This document shows, one piece after another, positions 1-9,960 of a stretch of DNA of 64,000 bases. Where the stretch lies: the NCBI GenBank assembly GCA_946807835.1, contig OX327712.1:10062001-10126000 (forward strand), given 5' to 3'. This stretch comes from Ailanthus altissimus. Its lineage: Eukaryota > Streptophyta > Magnoliopsida > Sapindales > Simaroubaceae. How positions within the stretch are numbered: position 1 is the stretch's first letter; every line of letters begins with the position of its first letter. A program made the position numbers and the translations under genes. The notes below the pieces were generated by a model, which worked only from the letters and a program-made list of their open reading frames with translations, searched no databases and was not told the origin of the DNA.

Positions 1-1400
1 ACTAATAAAAAAATATAAGTCTAATAAGATCTTATTTGATAGTTAGAATCTTTTTATAATTGTAATTAATAACTAAATCAATTAATAGTCTTTTATTTAT
101 AATAAAATAGTTACTTACCCTTTTTATTTATTAAATTTATTTTTTTCCCTTTTATGACATTATAACTCATTAAATAAGTAAGATTTTAAAAAGTCAAGGT
201 CAAACAAATAGTTTTAACTTAATAGAAAACCCTAATCCTATATAAAAAAAGGCATTGACTCACACGTAAAAAATCAACATTCATGATCCTTCATCATCTT
301 TTCACCATCTTTAGCATAAATATCTTTCATAGTTTTTCGACAAGATTTAACCACTCATCAAATACTTATTGCATCTTACGGCCTTGAAAAATCTAAAAAT
401 GCAAAATCACACTTTGTCCTAATTCTTTTTTAACACGAAATCTCACCCTATTGTCGTCCTTTTGTTTATCAACGTGAACACCAACTAGACAATAACTCTG
501 CGTTTATTCCAGAGCCCAAGATCCATACAAACACATTACTAATCCATATATGCAAGGTTCAAAAGGCGAGCTCCCTTTAACCTCTCAAACTAGAGTTTCT
601 ACCACTTAAAACCTTAAACTTACTTCATATGCAAAATACTCATAATCCATTTACAATGACCACAAGCAATCTCTTTTACCCTTTATACACAATGTTTTTC
701 TATTATTTATTGTGCAAGCCTTACTCCCACATCTCTCATAATTTAAGATCGAGTTTATTTGAAGAATTTATAATTTCTTAAGAGAGTCGAAATAAATTCA
801 CAACATCCAGCCTTTTGGATTCTAGGAGCTCTTTAGATATTTGGTGAGCTTTACTCTCAAACTCACAAGAGTGAAGAGGCTAAGATCCATTGTTCGAGCT
901 TAGGTCGTATCATCATATAATCTGTCGTATTGACATAAGATTCAATATAGCCAATAAGTCATTTTTATGTCACGATCTCTTATAGCTACCTGAAATATTT
1001 TGTCGACTCCATTAAGAAGTTTGACTAAGGTTTTGTAATGGTAAAGTTTAAGAGAAAAAGTGGAAATCTGAGGAACAAGTTCATTGAAGACCAAGTCAAA
1101 TCCTTTCACAATGAGGATTCTCAAAACAACCCTCTCGTGATTAGGAAGAAACATAAGGAAGCAATTAAACTTAGATCTAATTTGGAAGCTATAGCTTAGA
1201 TTCTGAAAGATGCCATATAAGAGACTTTACAACAAATTTAAAAGGAATTGCTCGAAGCCATTGCTATGGCTAAACTAATAAACACACCTATAACTATAGT
1301 AGTTGTACCAAATACTAATTGAGCCAAGCCTAAAAAAAACACAAGTGGTGTCTGCTAACAACGACACATAAGAAGGGAGGACAATGACCCTTACTTGCTT
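1..1400 (+). other. AT-rich flank, possible LTR end and leader of a decayed gypsy element
   Basis: No gene is visible. A TATA-like run (CCTATATAAAAAAAGG, 237-252) lies about 1.2 kb upstream of a recognisable plus-strand gypsy gag remnant, so this stretch may hold the promoter end of an LTR and the leader. I could not find LTR ends or a convincing primer-binding site. Short open frames here are not conserved-looking. Confidence 0.3.
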
Positions 1401-1479
1401 AGGCATACTAGCCATGATTAATTAGGTAATCTGAAGCAACCCTATGGAAGACATGGAGTACATCATTCTATCTTTATAT

Positions 1480-1912
1480 TTTGCCGAGATTCTTGACATG
1501 GCCTATCTCAAAGGTTATAACATGTCATCATTTACCTTATTTGGTGGTAAGAAGGGGAACCTAAAGAACACATTGGAGATTCATCAACTATCTTGGTGCA
1601 TATGCCAATAACAAAATCTTATGGCTTATAAAATTCTCCAAGTCCTTCATAGGTTGTGTTTATACTTAGAACGCTTAGTTGCCAATAAGATCCATCCTTA
1701 TTTGGGAGGAGATGATCTTAAAGTTTTGCAAGAGATATTTTCAAAGTGAGGTAAGAGTCACTATAATCTAACTTAAATGAACCAAATAATGCTACTTTAA
1801 GCCCCTGGTTGAGTATGCCAGAAGATTCAAGGACCTGACACGGGACTGTTATAAGCATAAAAGAGAAGAAGAGGTCATGGAGATTTGTGTTAATAAAATG
1901 CTAAGAAAATAA
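1480..1912 (+). pseudogene. Ty3/gypsy retrotransposon gag fragment
   Basis: Conceptual reading in shifting frames gives the usual order of a plant gypsy gag (retrotrans_gag) domain: a FxGxKGN-like start near 1540, a GAYANNK-like segment near 1600, a WEEMxLKFCxRYFxSE-like segment near 1700-1750, and an in-frame stretch from 1802 reading PLVEYARRFKDLTRDCY and on to a stop at 1912. Several frameshifts and stops break it, so it is dead. No zinc knuckle, protease or polymerase follows; the next recognisable DNA is a CACTA pseudogene on the opposite strand. It is probably a truncated gag of a Tat-like gypsy element; the lineage is inferred from the wording of the gag motif only. Confidence 0.7.
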
Positions 1913-1959
1913 TGAGCACACCTTGAGATCGGTTACTTTCTTTCGAGTTCTTAAAAAAA

Positions 1960-2682
1960 ACACTTCCGTTTTTTAATTGAATCATGATGCATCCTTTTGG
2001 CCAATTGTGATTTTGCACGTAACTTTTTAAAACTTTTATGAACCTCTCAAATGGATACATCTATATTAGGTATACTGGCCTTTATAGCCTAACTTCTTCT
2101 ACAAGATAGATTGTTAGGTGAACCATAATATTGAAAAAGGAAGATGAAAATTATTTCGCAAACAAATACAAAGTAATAACAATGTCAATTTGCAATGTGT
2201 CCAAATTTTCAGGGTCAACAACATTAAAACACAAGCTATTGAAAAAGAAACTCATTCTAGTAATAGCAATTTGGATATGCTTTATTGAAATTGAACACAT
2301 CATTATTAGGAGAAACTATTGCATCAAAACATGACAATCATGATATTTTAATCATTGAATTATCAATTATCTATGCCACAAGGTTCTTGAAGTTTGTATA
2401 ATAAATATTAGAGACCTTGATATTTGCCAATCTTTCACAAAAATTTTTCCTTTCAACCATACTTAATATAAAATAAGATGTAGCTAAATATTGTTGGTTT
2501 TTTTCATTGGCTTTCGGTTAGTTTCATTTTTATCTCTGTTTTCATAAGATATAACCTTCCATTAACGCCATCTTTAGTCTTATTGAGAATATTTAACAAA
2601 GTACCATAGATGTTTTCACACACATTTTTTTTTTCATGTGCATGACATTTAATTGATGATGAATACACAAATATTTCTAATA
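1960..2682 (-). pseudogene. CACTA (En/Spm) TNP2-type transposase, C-terminal half, broken
   Basis: Read on the minus strand from 2682 down, the sequence gives the typical order of a TNP2-family transposase (transposase_21 region): an LDVMHxxKNVC-like box (about 2650-2620), a GTLLNIxxKTKDGVN-like box (2610-2570), a YLATSYFILS-like box (about 2480), an SHDCHVLMQ-like box near 2340, VDPENLDTLQ near 2220, and NIMVHLTIYLVEEVRL followed by MYPFERFIKVLKSYV near 2110-2000. Frameshifts and stops interrupt every box. The N-terminal half lies at 6606-7770, and the break coincides with a gypsy solo LTR (2683-6605) flanked by taata/taaca. No CACTA terminal repeats were found. Confidence 0.8.
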
Positions 2683-3211
2683 TGATGATGAGCGTATATT
2701 ATACATATTATTTAAGTTTTCGTAGACTTAACATTTATTTATTTTAAGCATGAATATTATGATTTTTATGTGATTTGTAGTTATTTTATATGTTTGAAGT
2801 CAATAGAGCTATTTGGGATAAAAATTTAAGGAAAATAAGCAAAACTAACAAAATATGAACAATAACTGTTATAGTACCATTTCTGTGGCACTAAAGTCAG
2901 TGTTTCTAGCATTGGGGAACCAAGAAGCTAATGTCGCGGCAATGTGAATAATAATGCATGAACAATAACTCATGAATATTACTTTTTAAATAGTGTTAGC
3001 TCTGGGCACAAAACAAAAAAATCATAGTCTAACTTGTATTTGATGTTTGACCCTAATTTAAATACTAAAAAAAACTTATAAATAAAAGATCAAAAAGCCT
3101 ATTTCAATCACCAAAAAGAAAAAAGAAAAAGAGATGAAAAGAAGATAAAGAAGTAAAAAAGAGAAGAAGAAAGAGCACAAGAGAAAACAACTTTGTAGAG
3201 AGAGAGAAAAT

Positions 3212-5375
3212 TGTTAACGTGTTTTAGGGTGTATGTATGTGATTATGTACATGTTGAAAAAACTAAACACATGTATTATATATATGAATTTCACAGTGGA
3301 ATTAAGTATGTAATCAATATATATATACGTTACTTAATTCATTAACAATTTAAGATTATAGAAATATATCTTTGATGACCTTCAGTGAAGATTTCAATTT
3401 CAAAATTTTCCTAACTCCAACTTTGACCTCACCTTAAAGTGCACTATTGTTTAATTCTAGTTCACAACAATCCAGTGGGATTGTGAAACTAGAATAACAG
3501 CAATTAAATTTTCAGCAATAAGATTTTATTTTTTGAAAGAAAAATAAAAAGAATTTATTTTTCTTTCTCTCTAGTTTTTATCATAACTCTTTGTTCAAAG
3601 AAAACTCTTCAAAAAACCAAACTCTCTTCAATGCCCTCTCTCTTTGCACGAATTTTTGTTTTACCCTTATTAATTAAAATGAATTCACACATTTTTGGTG
3701 TTCTAACCACTTCACAAGTGCTTTATAAAAATTAGGTTTTGTGGCTAAAAATCAAAAACCATTTTTGGTGGCCATTATTAATGGTCTAATAAAATTGATC
3801 ATTAATTCTATAAAATGGTGCTCTATTTAATTTAATTTATGTTTATCAAATTAAGTATGTCTTCCACTTTGGAATAAAATAACAAATAAATAAAAATTAT
3901 ATTTTATTTATTTAATTATTCAAAAACTATTTGAATAATTAATATTTACCTTATTTGATTTTACTAATATGGTTAATGAGTGAATTCATAGTGAAACAAT
4001 TCATAGAACAAAATTGTGCCACTTCTTAACATCTAATTAGTTAACAACTTTTGTCAACTAATTAAGTGATGTGCTTAACATTTAAGTCTAGACAAGTACA
4101 TAACTCGAGAAACCCTGAAATATATTTTTAGTTTGCTGGAATTTCTAAGATGGAACTGTTCAATCCATAATGCTACCCTAGTGTACTATAAGTACACTTC
4201 ATATTGTGAGACTCACTAGGTCTACACCCGAATTTTCATATGGAACTCCTCCATATGTCCGTGAACAATGCCCCACACACACATTACAGATATTACAAAG
4301 CGGCGCGTTAGACCATACAAGTTTATATTGTAACATATTCGTATAATCCCTCTATCATTTATATCCAGGTAGAGCAGAGATATAGATCAACACCGTCAAA
4401 TCTCCATATGCTTGACCGAAAGCTTATCTTTAGAATTGCATTTCAATAAATAATATTCCCAAACACATTTGCGATATTATTTATCCCTAGGGTTAAACTC
4501 TTTTCTTAGGAATTACTACTTATGGCTATAAGACTTTCTGAAATACAAGCTTAGAGTATCAGGATATATTACTCACCCAAATAAGCTGATGGATCCCTTA
4601 TCTCTACACACTGGACTTTATGAGTATTGAACTATGCCCAATGACACCTAGTAGTCATACCATGAAAGGTTTTTGACAAGTGTGGAACCAATGTATGGTG
4701 GATCACTCACAAGCCTACCGTGACACTCAGGTTAAAGGACCATGAATACTACTCAACTCAAAAGACCCTCTATTGATGGCTTTATGGGATGTTTATTAGA
4801 TGTCTTTGTGAGTCTGTTTAGTATTTAGTCCTTACTAAATACCTGTATCTCTATACGAGCTTCCACTAAACTCATAGTCTGCTAAGACTAACCATTTGGA
4901 CTATTTAGATATAGACATATACCGATCTATATATTTATTAAGGTATTCATAGACAGACTAGCATCAGTGAAAATAGATCAAGAACATAATATTTGAGAAC
5001 ATATTTGCATGATGACATTTTCTAGAACTATTTGCAACTCTTTGCAACTATGTTATTACTAATATATTCTCAGGTCTTTATCCTATTTCAAATAAGGCGT
5101 TAACGTTTTAGATATCGCTAACTCTTATAACCTGATAACTTTTATCAATGCCAACTCTTAGTATTTATAACTCTCAGTGTTGCTAATTCTCAGCACTGAT
5201 CTAAACTCATTTAGACCAGATTTGAACTCTTTCAGATCATACAATGTCTAAAATGTTACAAGCATCTTACCATATATAAAATATAATTAGTGATTTAATG
5301 AAATAATAATACTAGTATAAATATTAAACAAATATTTGTATATAAAGGGATGAAACATAAATGCAAATCCCAACA
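3212..5375 (-). mobile_element. Copia-type solo LTR nested in SL1
   Basis: On the plus strand it runs TGTTAACG...CCCAACA, so on the minus strand it is TGTTGGG...TTAACA, the form used by the copia elements at 15502 and 27549. The flanks share aaat (left aaaat before 3212, right aaatt after 5375), consistent with a 4-5 bp TSD. The body (about 4060-5230) matches, with many substitutions, blocks at 18750-19760, 28440-29470 and 38390-39500. There is no internal coding region. Length is 2164 bp. Confidence 0.65.
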
Positions 5376-5756
5376 AAATTCAACTTTTGAAAGATCAGGA
5401 AAACTAGAACATTGAAGATTGAAGCAAAATTAGTTTTATCTCTTCAACTTTTTATCTTTCTAGTTTTCATGATATTTTTCTTAATAAACTCTAGAACTCT
5501 TTATTTCACATTGACCTAAGTTTTATATCTAGGGTTATAATTTTGAACTTGACATGTGATTGAATTCAAATTCTTTTCTTATTTTTATGAACTCAATAAT
5601 ATAATTATTTAATTATTCTAAGCTTAATGCTTTCTTGTTACTTGATCACTAATTAGATTATTCTGGAACCCTAATGAACTTGATAAAGGAATTTAGGTGC
5701 TAGCCTTCAATTATTTGTTATATGATTATAGCGTAACAATTATGAGTTTCGTGTGA

Positions 5757-6508
5757 GATAGATATATGCCTACATAGCATATAAGGATTAATAGATATAT
5801 TATTAATGAATCTTATTCTCATCTGATTACCATAGATATATAGGTAATTATTAAGGTAAGATATATAGTCACTCGACCATCAATAAAAACTTGTGATGGT
5901 ATTAGAGATCTAGCTAACAATTCATATTGAGGGTTTAACTTAAGAAAAGATTAATTAGTTCAAGTAACATATCGAGAGATAGTTGTAATACTAGGTTTTA
6001 CCTATTATTGATGATTATATCTTGTTATCTTTAGTCATATTTTAATCGTTAGTTTTCATTTTATTTAGATTAGATTACTTATCTTTTGATTTTCATTCAT
6101 ATGAATAAAAATAAGAAGACACCATTTTAGTAAGATAGACATATACCTACATGGCATATAAGACATTAATAGATCATTTATTAATGAATCTTATTCTTAT
6201 CTGATTACCATAGATATATAGGTAATTGTTAGGGTAAGATGTAGTCACTCGACCATCAACAAAAGCTTTTGATGATATTAGGGATCTAGTCAACAATTCA
6301 TATTGAGGGTTTAACTTAAGAAAAAAATTCATTAGTTCAAGTAACATATCGAGAGATAGTTGTAATCCTAAGTTTTATCTATTATTGATGATTATATCTT
6401 TTTATCTTTAGTCTTATCTTAATTGTTAGTTTTCAGTTTATTTAGATTAAATTACTTATCTTTTGATTTTTATTCATATGAATAAAAGTAAGAAGATGCA
6501 ACTTTAGT
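5757..6508 (+). repeat. Two-copy tandem duplication, period about 376 bp
   Basis: Unit 1 (5757-6132) and unit 2 (6133-6508) both begin AGATAGAYATATRCCTACAT and share long identical stretches such as TTCATATTGAGGGTTTAACT. Both lie in the right part of solo LTR SL1. The single-copy equivalent is expected in other LTRs of the family, so this is a local duplication inside the LTR. Confidence 0.8.
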
Positions 6509-6605
6509 ACTTAGCAAATAATAACAACAATTCCTCATGGAAATGATACTCTACTCAATCTTTATTATTTGTTTACAATAGTGCGCACTTGCGCTTTTAT
6601 ACACA

Positions 6606-7770
6606 TAACATATGGGAGTTCAAAAAAAATAAAATTGACTTCTTCTTCCAACAATTTTTATTATCTCTAATTTATGCATTCTCTATTCATTCCTACTCTT
6701 CCATTTCTTTTTTTCTTTTTTCCCATATGTATGGTCAATACTGTTCATTGTGGATATATTTGCTCTCACTTAATGGATCAAATAGACATGAAATCTTTTG
6801 TTTATTAATAAATGCTTTCTTCTACATTCAATGTGGATGATTTGTTGGAAGAAAGTGTCTATAGCCCATATAACAAATCTTCTTAGTATGTTCAATCCTA
6901 CAGGTGAAAGTTCTCTCTTTGCTATATAGACATGTGTGATATTCTTTTTGGTACAACAAGACAAGTTATCATATGCAGGAAAAGTACTTATTATTTACAA
7001 TAACACAGCCTTCGATATAAAATAATCTTTTGTTTGCTTTATAATCCTAAGCTCCAACTTCTCAAAGCATTTTAAGGACATCAACCATTGGAGCCAAATA
7101 TATGTCAATGTCGTTACTCAGTTGACAAGAGCAAAAAATCATCAAAGACAACATTATGAATTTTCACTTCATACACAACTATGATGGAAGGTTATAATTA
7201 GTGAATAGAGCTAGTCAACAATTATACGTACTGCTAAGAGATCTATGAGGATTGATACCATTAGCTGAAAGAACCAATCTAAAGTTTCTATTCTTAGATG
7301 CAAATTCAAGCCATTTTTTGTCAATAAATTGCCATAAAGGGGAGTCAGTAGGATGATGAAGCATACCATCCTTAAGTCTCTAATATGCTAGCCATGTCAA
7401 GCCTTTGACTGTCTATAGTCATATGTCTTAACCTTGGAATAATTGGAAAGTGCCACAACATACCAAGAATTTTGGTTCTTCGCTTAGGCTTCCCTTACCC
7501 TGACTTTTTACCTTGAACTTTTACTTGACGGGTCTTCATTTACATGCTCGTAATTCTTCATGAACAAGATACAATCGTTTGAGAATGCATGAGTTTTTCA
7601 TAACCCATATCTAACACACTAAGTATCTTTTTGGCATCATAAGTTGATGAAGGCAGCAAATTTTATTCAGGTAGAATATCATGTACATAACTCAACAAAT
7701 CAAAAAACTCTGGTTTGATCGATCATACCTTCCTTTTAAATTGTATAACTTCGTCATCCCAGAAACAATT
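6606..7770 (-). pseudogene. CACTA (En/Spm) TNP2-type transposase, N-terminal half, broken
   Basis: Minus-strand reading from about 7770 downward gives successive TNP2-family boxes: FFDLLSYVHDILPE (about 7700), TYDAKKILSVLDMGYEKL (about 7640-7590), HFPIIPRLRHM (about 7450), GMLHHPTDSPLWQFID (about 7350), FRLVLSANGINPHRSLSS (about 7270), TNYNLPSSLCMK near 7190, NDIDIYLAPMVDVLK near 7090, FPAYDNLSC near 6970, and KICYMGYRHFLPTNHPH near 6850. This matches the usual order in plant CACTA transposases. Stops and frameshifts show it is inactive. It continues into 1960-2682 across solo LTR SL1. Short open frames here are by-products of the decay. Confidence 0.85.
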
Positions 7771-8092
7771 GGTATTTATATTTAGCAGAAACACAAGCAA
7801 AGCATGTTATAAAGTAGTTGGAACAATATGATTTCAAAAATTTTGCCTAAGCAGAATATGTCTTATTTGTAAGGTGGAAGGCCTGACCCATTAAGAGTGC
7901 CCTAACGAGTGAATGCAGGACAAATATTATAAATAGACATTATTAAATAACGTGAAACTAGTGTGTTTTGAATTATTTGATGTCAATGAGCAAACAATAA
8001 GTCTATGGGAAAAAAGTTTTTTTTTTTGAACAAACTTTTCTGATAACAAAGCCTTATATCTTGCAATAATTCATCAAATTGATGATATATCT
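7771..8092. other. Unassigned interval between CACTA remnant and TRIM element
   Basis: I see no gene. The left part may be the decayed start of the CACTA transposase. A T-rich run lies at about 8018-8026. The last bases (tatct, 8088-8092) are the left target-site duplication of the TRIM-like element. Confidence 0.4.
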
Positions 8093-8184
8093 TGTTATGA
8101 CCCTATCCAGACCTAGCAAGATATTGTTCGCTTTGGGCCCAAAGCGGACAATATTTTGCCAGGTCTGGGTTGGGTCATGACAGA

Positions 8185-8197
8185 TGGTATCAGAGCC
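8185..8197 (+). other. Primer-binding site (initiator Met tRNA) in TRIM element
   Basis: TGGTATCAGAGCC lies 2 bp after the LTR-type terminus ...TCATGACA. This is the standard plant PBS complementary to the 3' end of initiator methionine tRNA. Confidence 0.85.
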
Positions 8198-8685
8198 ACT
8201 ATCGGTGTCCTCTTGGACGGTGGTGGGATAAACCTCAGCGAGGACACTAAGTCCCTATGAGGGGGTATGTAACACCCAAGGAAAATCCCACATCACTAAG
8301 GCACGAGAGAGATGCTGGGTTTATAAGGGGTGACCAACACCTTAATTGGCAAGACACGTTTTGGGTGATGAACGATTGCGTGAAGCCCAATAACAAAACC
8401 GCTGTGGGCTTGGATCTGTTATGATCCAACCCAGACCTAGCAAGATATTGTCCGCTTTGGGTTCAAGCCCGCACGGTTTTGTTCTTGGGCTTCACGCAAG
8501 CGTCTTTTACCCAAAATGCGTCTTGCCAATTAAGGTGTGGGTCACCCCTTATAAACCCAGCATCTCTCTCGTGCCTTGGCAATGTAAAATTTGCCTAGGG
8601 TGTTACATACACCCCCCTCCCCCCTTAGGGACTCATCATCCTCGTTAATGTTTGCCCTACCACCGCCCAAGAGAACACCGGGAGT

Positions 8686-8698
8686 GGCTCTTATACCA
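8686..8698 (-). other. Second, opposed primer-binding site in TRIM element
   Basis: On the minus strand it reads TGGTATAAGAGCC, one change from the left PBS, again 2 bp after an LTR-type terminus TCATGACA. This mirrors the left half exactly. Confidence 0.8.
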
Positions 8699-8795
8699 TC
8701 TGTCATGACCAAACTCAAACCTGACAAGATATTGTCCACTTTGGGCCCAAAGCGGAGAATATCTTGCCAGATCTGAGTTGGGTCATGACATATCT

Positions 8796-9225
8796 AATAC
8801 ACAGACGTTCTAGGTACTGCAATCACATTTACACATGAATAGTTTACTCCAAAATCCTGACAGTCGCACCCGAGATCATGGTCTGTCGCAAAATCAGAGC
8901 TGGATAAAGTTATTGGATCATCAACATATAGTGTTTGATTTATGCAAGAACGGAGTTGCGAAAACTGTAGAAGTAGGAAAGCGAAACAAAGCTATATATC
9001 TTGCGCTTGTAGCACTGCATCTTTCACACGATTCCCTTCACAGGATCAAGTTAACGATACTTCTTAGTTCTGATGGCATATATAGGTTGTCTAGATTCTA
9101 TAGTTTCGGTAATTGAACAACTTTTAATTTTTTACATACATTTCAGCGTGAATAATTTTTATCTGTAATTGGCCCCGGTACAATTTTCCTAGCCAATCCA
9201 CAAAATATATCTAGAGTTTCTTAAA
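8796..9225. other. 3' flank of the FAS1 gene, no gene recognised
   Basis: A 93-codon plus-strand open frame (8835-9116) is present, but its translation has no motif I recognise and no supporting signals. It is more likely chance or part of a downstream region of the minus-strand FAS1 gene. The 3' untranslated region of that gene should lie here. Confidence 0.4.
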
Positions 9226-9960
9226 TCAAAATCTGAAGACTCCTGATATTGAAGCCATGCCAAAGATAAATAAGAAGCTTAAGAACCTTGGATTAGACAT
9301 CCTCCGTGAAGAGCCTGATGACTTCTGTGGGCTTGAATCAGACGGCTGCGGTGCAATCAGAGGAGCCTCATTAGGGTCACTGAGTGAAGGAACCGTTGAT
9401 GATGATGATAATGCTGTTGGAGGATTAGCCACAACAACAGGGCTTAAGCTGTTAGAGCAAGAAGGCAGAGATGTTTTATTATCTTGCAAATTCAACACTC
9501 CATCTATGCCATGGCATCGAATTGAAGATCCTGCGGTGCATAAATTGGGACTAGAAATTTTCACATTGTTAAGAAAATAGCTCCTCCTTCCACCGTTTGA
9601 AATCTGAAGCATGTAATCTGGCCTTGAACTCGGAATTGATGAGCCTGAAGGGATTCGCTCGAGATTCTGGAAAAGCAAAGCTGACGGGATTGAATGTCGA
9701 AGCAAGAAATCATTGACAGATTCTTGGAGCATATTGGCTCTTGACAATATTTTGTCATTGGGCATCAAGAAAGTGACATTCCGTGTAATTTTTTTATCAA
9801 GTGGAGACATGTTAATGAGCATGACAAAAGTAAAGTAGTTGGCGTTTTGCATCTCTTCCATGGCGACGACAAGGTCTTGGGTTTTGGTAGCTGTAATGTC
9901 TGCAGGCGTGGCTGATGAGATGAGTGCTGCTGCCATGAGAAGAACCAACTGTAATGCCAT
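9226..9960 (-). CDS. Fasciclin-like (FAS1) arabinogalactan-type cell-surface protein
   Basis: A complete 244-residue, single-exon protein. Residues 1-20 form a signal peptide (MALQLVLLMAAALISSATPA). Residues about 26-160 form one FAS1 domain: the H1 box is NVTFLMPNDK (61-70), the YH-type segment is LLRHSIP (87-93), and the closing box is GIDGVLNL (151-158). N-glycosylation sequons are at N50, N61 and N161. Residues 165-218 are Ser/Pro-rich with AP and SP pairs that suit arabinogalactan-type glycosylation. The C-terminal hydrophobic stretch (about 226-241) after small residues suggests a GPI-anchor signal. Family members sit at the plasma membrane or wall and are linked to adhesion and wall architecture. 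The substrate or partner cannot be told from sequence. The start is the first ATG before the signal peptide. Exact subfamily is not assigned; it is nearer the short single-FAS1 plant type than the long two-domain type. Confidence 0.85.
   Translation of the reverse strand: MALQLVLLMAAALISSATPADITATKTQDLVVAMEEMQNANYFTFVMLINMSPLDKKITRNVTFLMPNDKILSRANMLQESVNDFLLRHSIPSALLFQNLERIPSGSSIPSSRPDYMLQISNGGRRSYFLNNVKISSPNLCTAGSSIRCHGIDGVLNLQDNKTSLPSCSNSLSPVVVANPPTALSSSSTVPSLSDPNEAPLIAPQPSDSSPQKSSGSSRRMSNPRFLSFLFIFGMASISGVFRF

Larger units (their letters stand above)
2683..6605 (+). mobile_element. Gypsy-type solo LTR (SL1) inserted in the CACTA pseudogene
   Basis: It begins TGATGATGAG and ends TATACACA, with a near-perfect 5-bp duplication taata (2678-2682) / taaca (6606-6610). 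Near its right end is the family signature, a TCCTCATGGAAATGATACTC-like box followed by a TTTATTATT run and GCACTTGCG, which recurs in five other insertions here. No gag, pol, PBS or second LTR lies inside, so it is best read as a solo LTR, about 1.76 kb without the nested copia LTR at 3212-5375. It splits the TNP2 pseudogene: transposase motifs continue on both sides in register. A 376-bp tandem duplication enlarges its right part. Confidence 0.65.
8093..8790. mobile_element. Palindromic TRIM-like LTR element (two opposed copies in one unit)
   Basis: A 698-bp unit flanked by an exact 5-bp duplication, tatct (8088-8092 and 8791-8795). From the left: a 90-bp palindrome (8093-8182, TGTTATGACC...GGGCCC...GGTCATGACA), a PBS matching initiator-Met tRNA (8185-8197), about 60 bp of spacer, a purine tract (GAGGGGG, 8259-8265), then an LTR start TGTAACACCC (8268) that breaks off near 8416. 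From there the order runs in reverse on the other strand: LTR 8417-8607, purine tract (minus, 8611-8628), spacer, PBS (minus, 8686-8698) and a second 90-bp palindrome (8701-8790). Arms are roughly 8093-8414 and 8463-8790 with a loop of about 48 bp. It encodes no protein; open frames across it come from the palindrome. Confidence 0.8.

Noticed and set aside
8247..8776. Several overlapping open frames of 60-75 codons on both strands
   Set aside because: They mirror each other because the DNA is a palindromic TRIM element; no protein motif is present.
8093..8790. Cassandra-type TRIM with 5S rRNA promoter
   Set aside because: No 5S-like internal promoter boxes were seen in the LTR.
9257..9580. 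107-codon plus-strand open frame
   Set aside because: It is antisense to the FAS1 gene, whose product has clear domain and targeting features.
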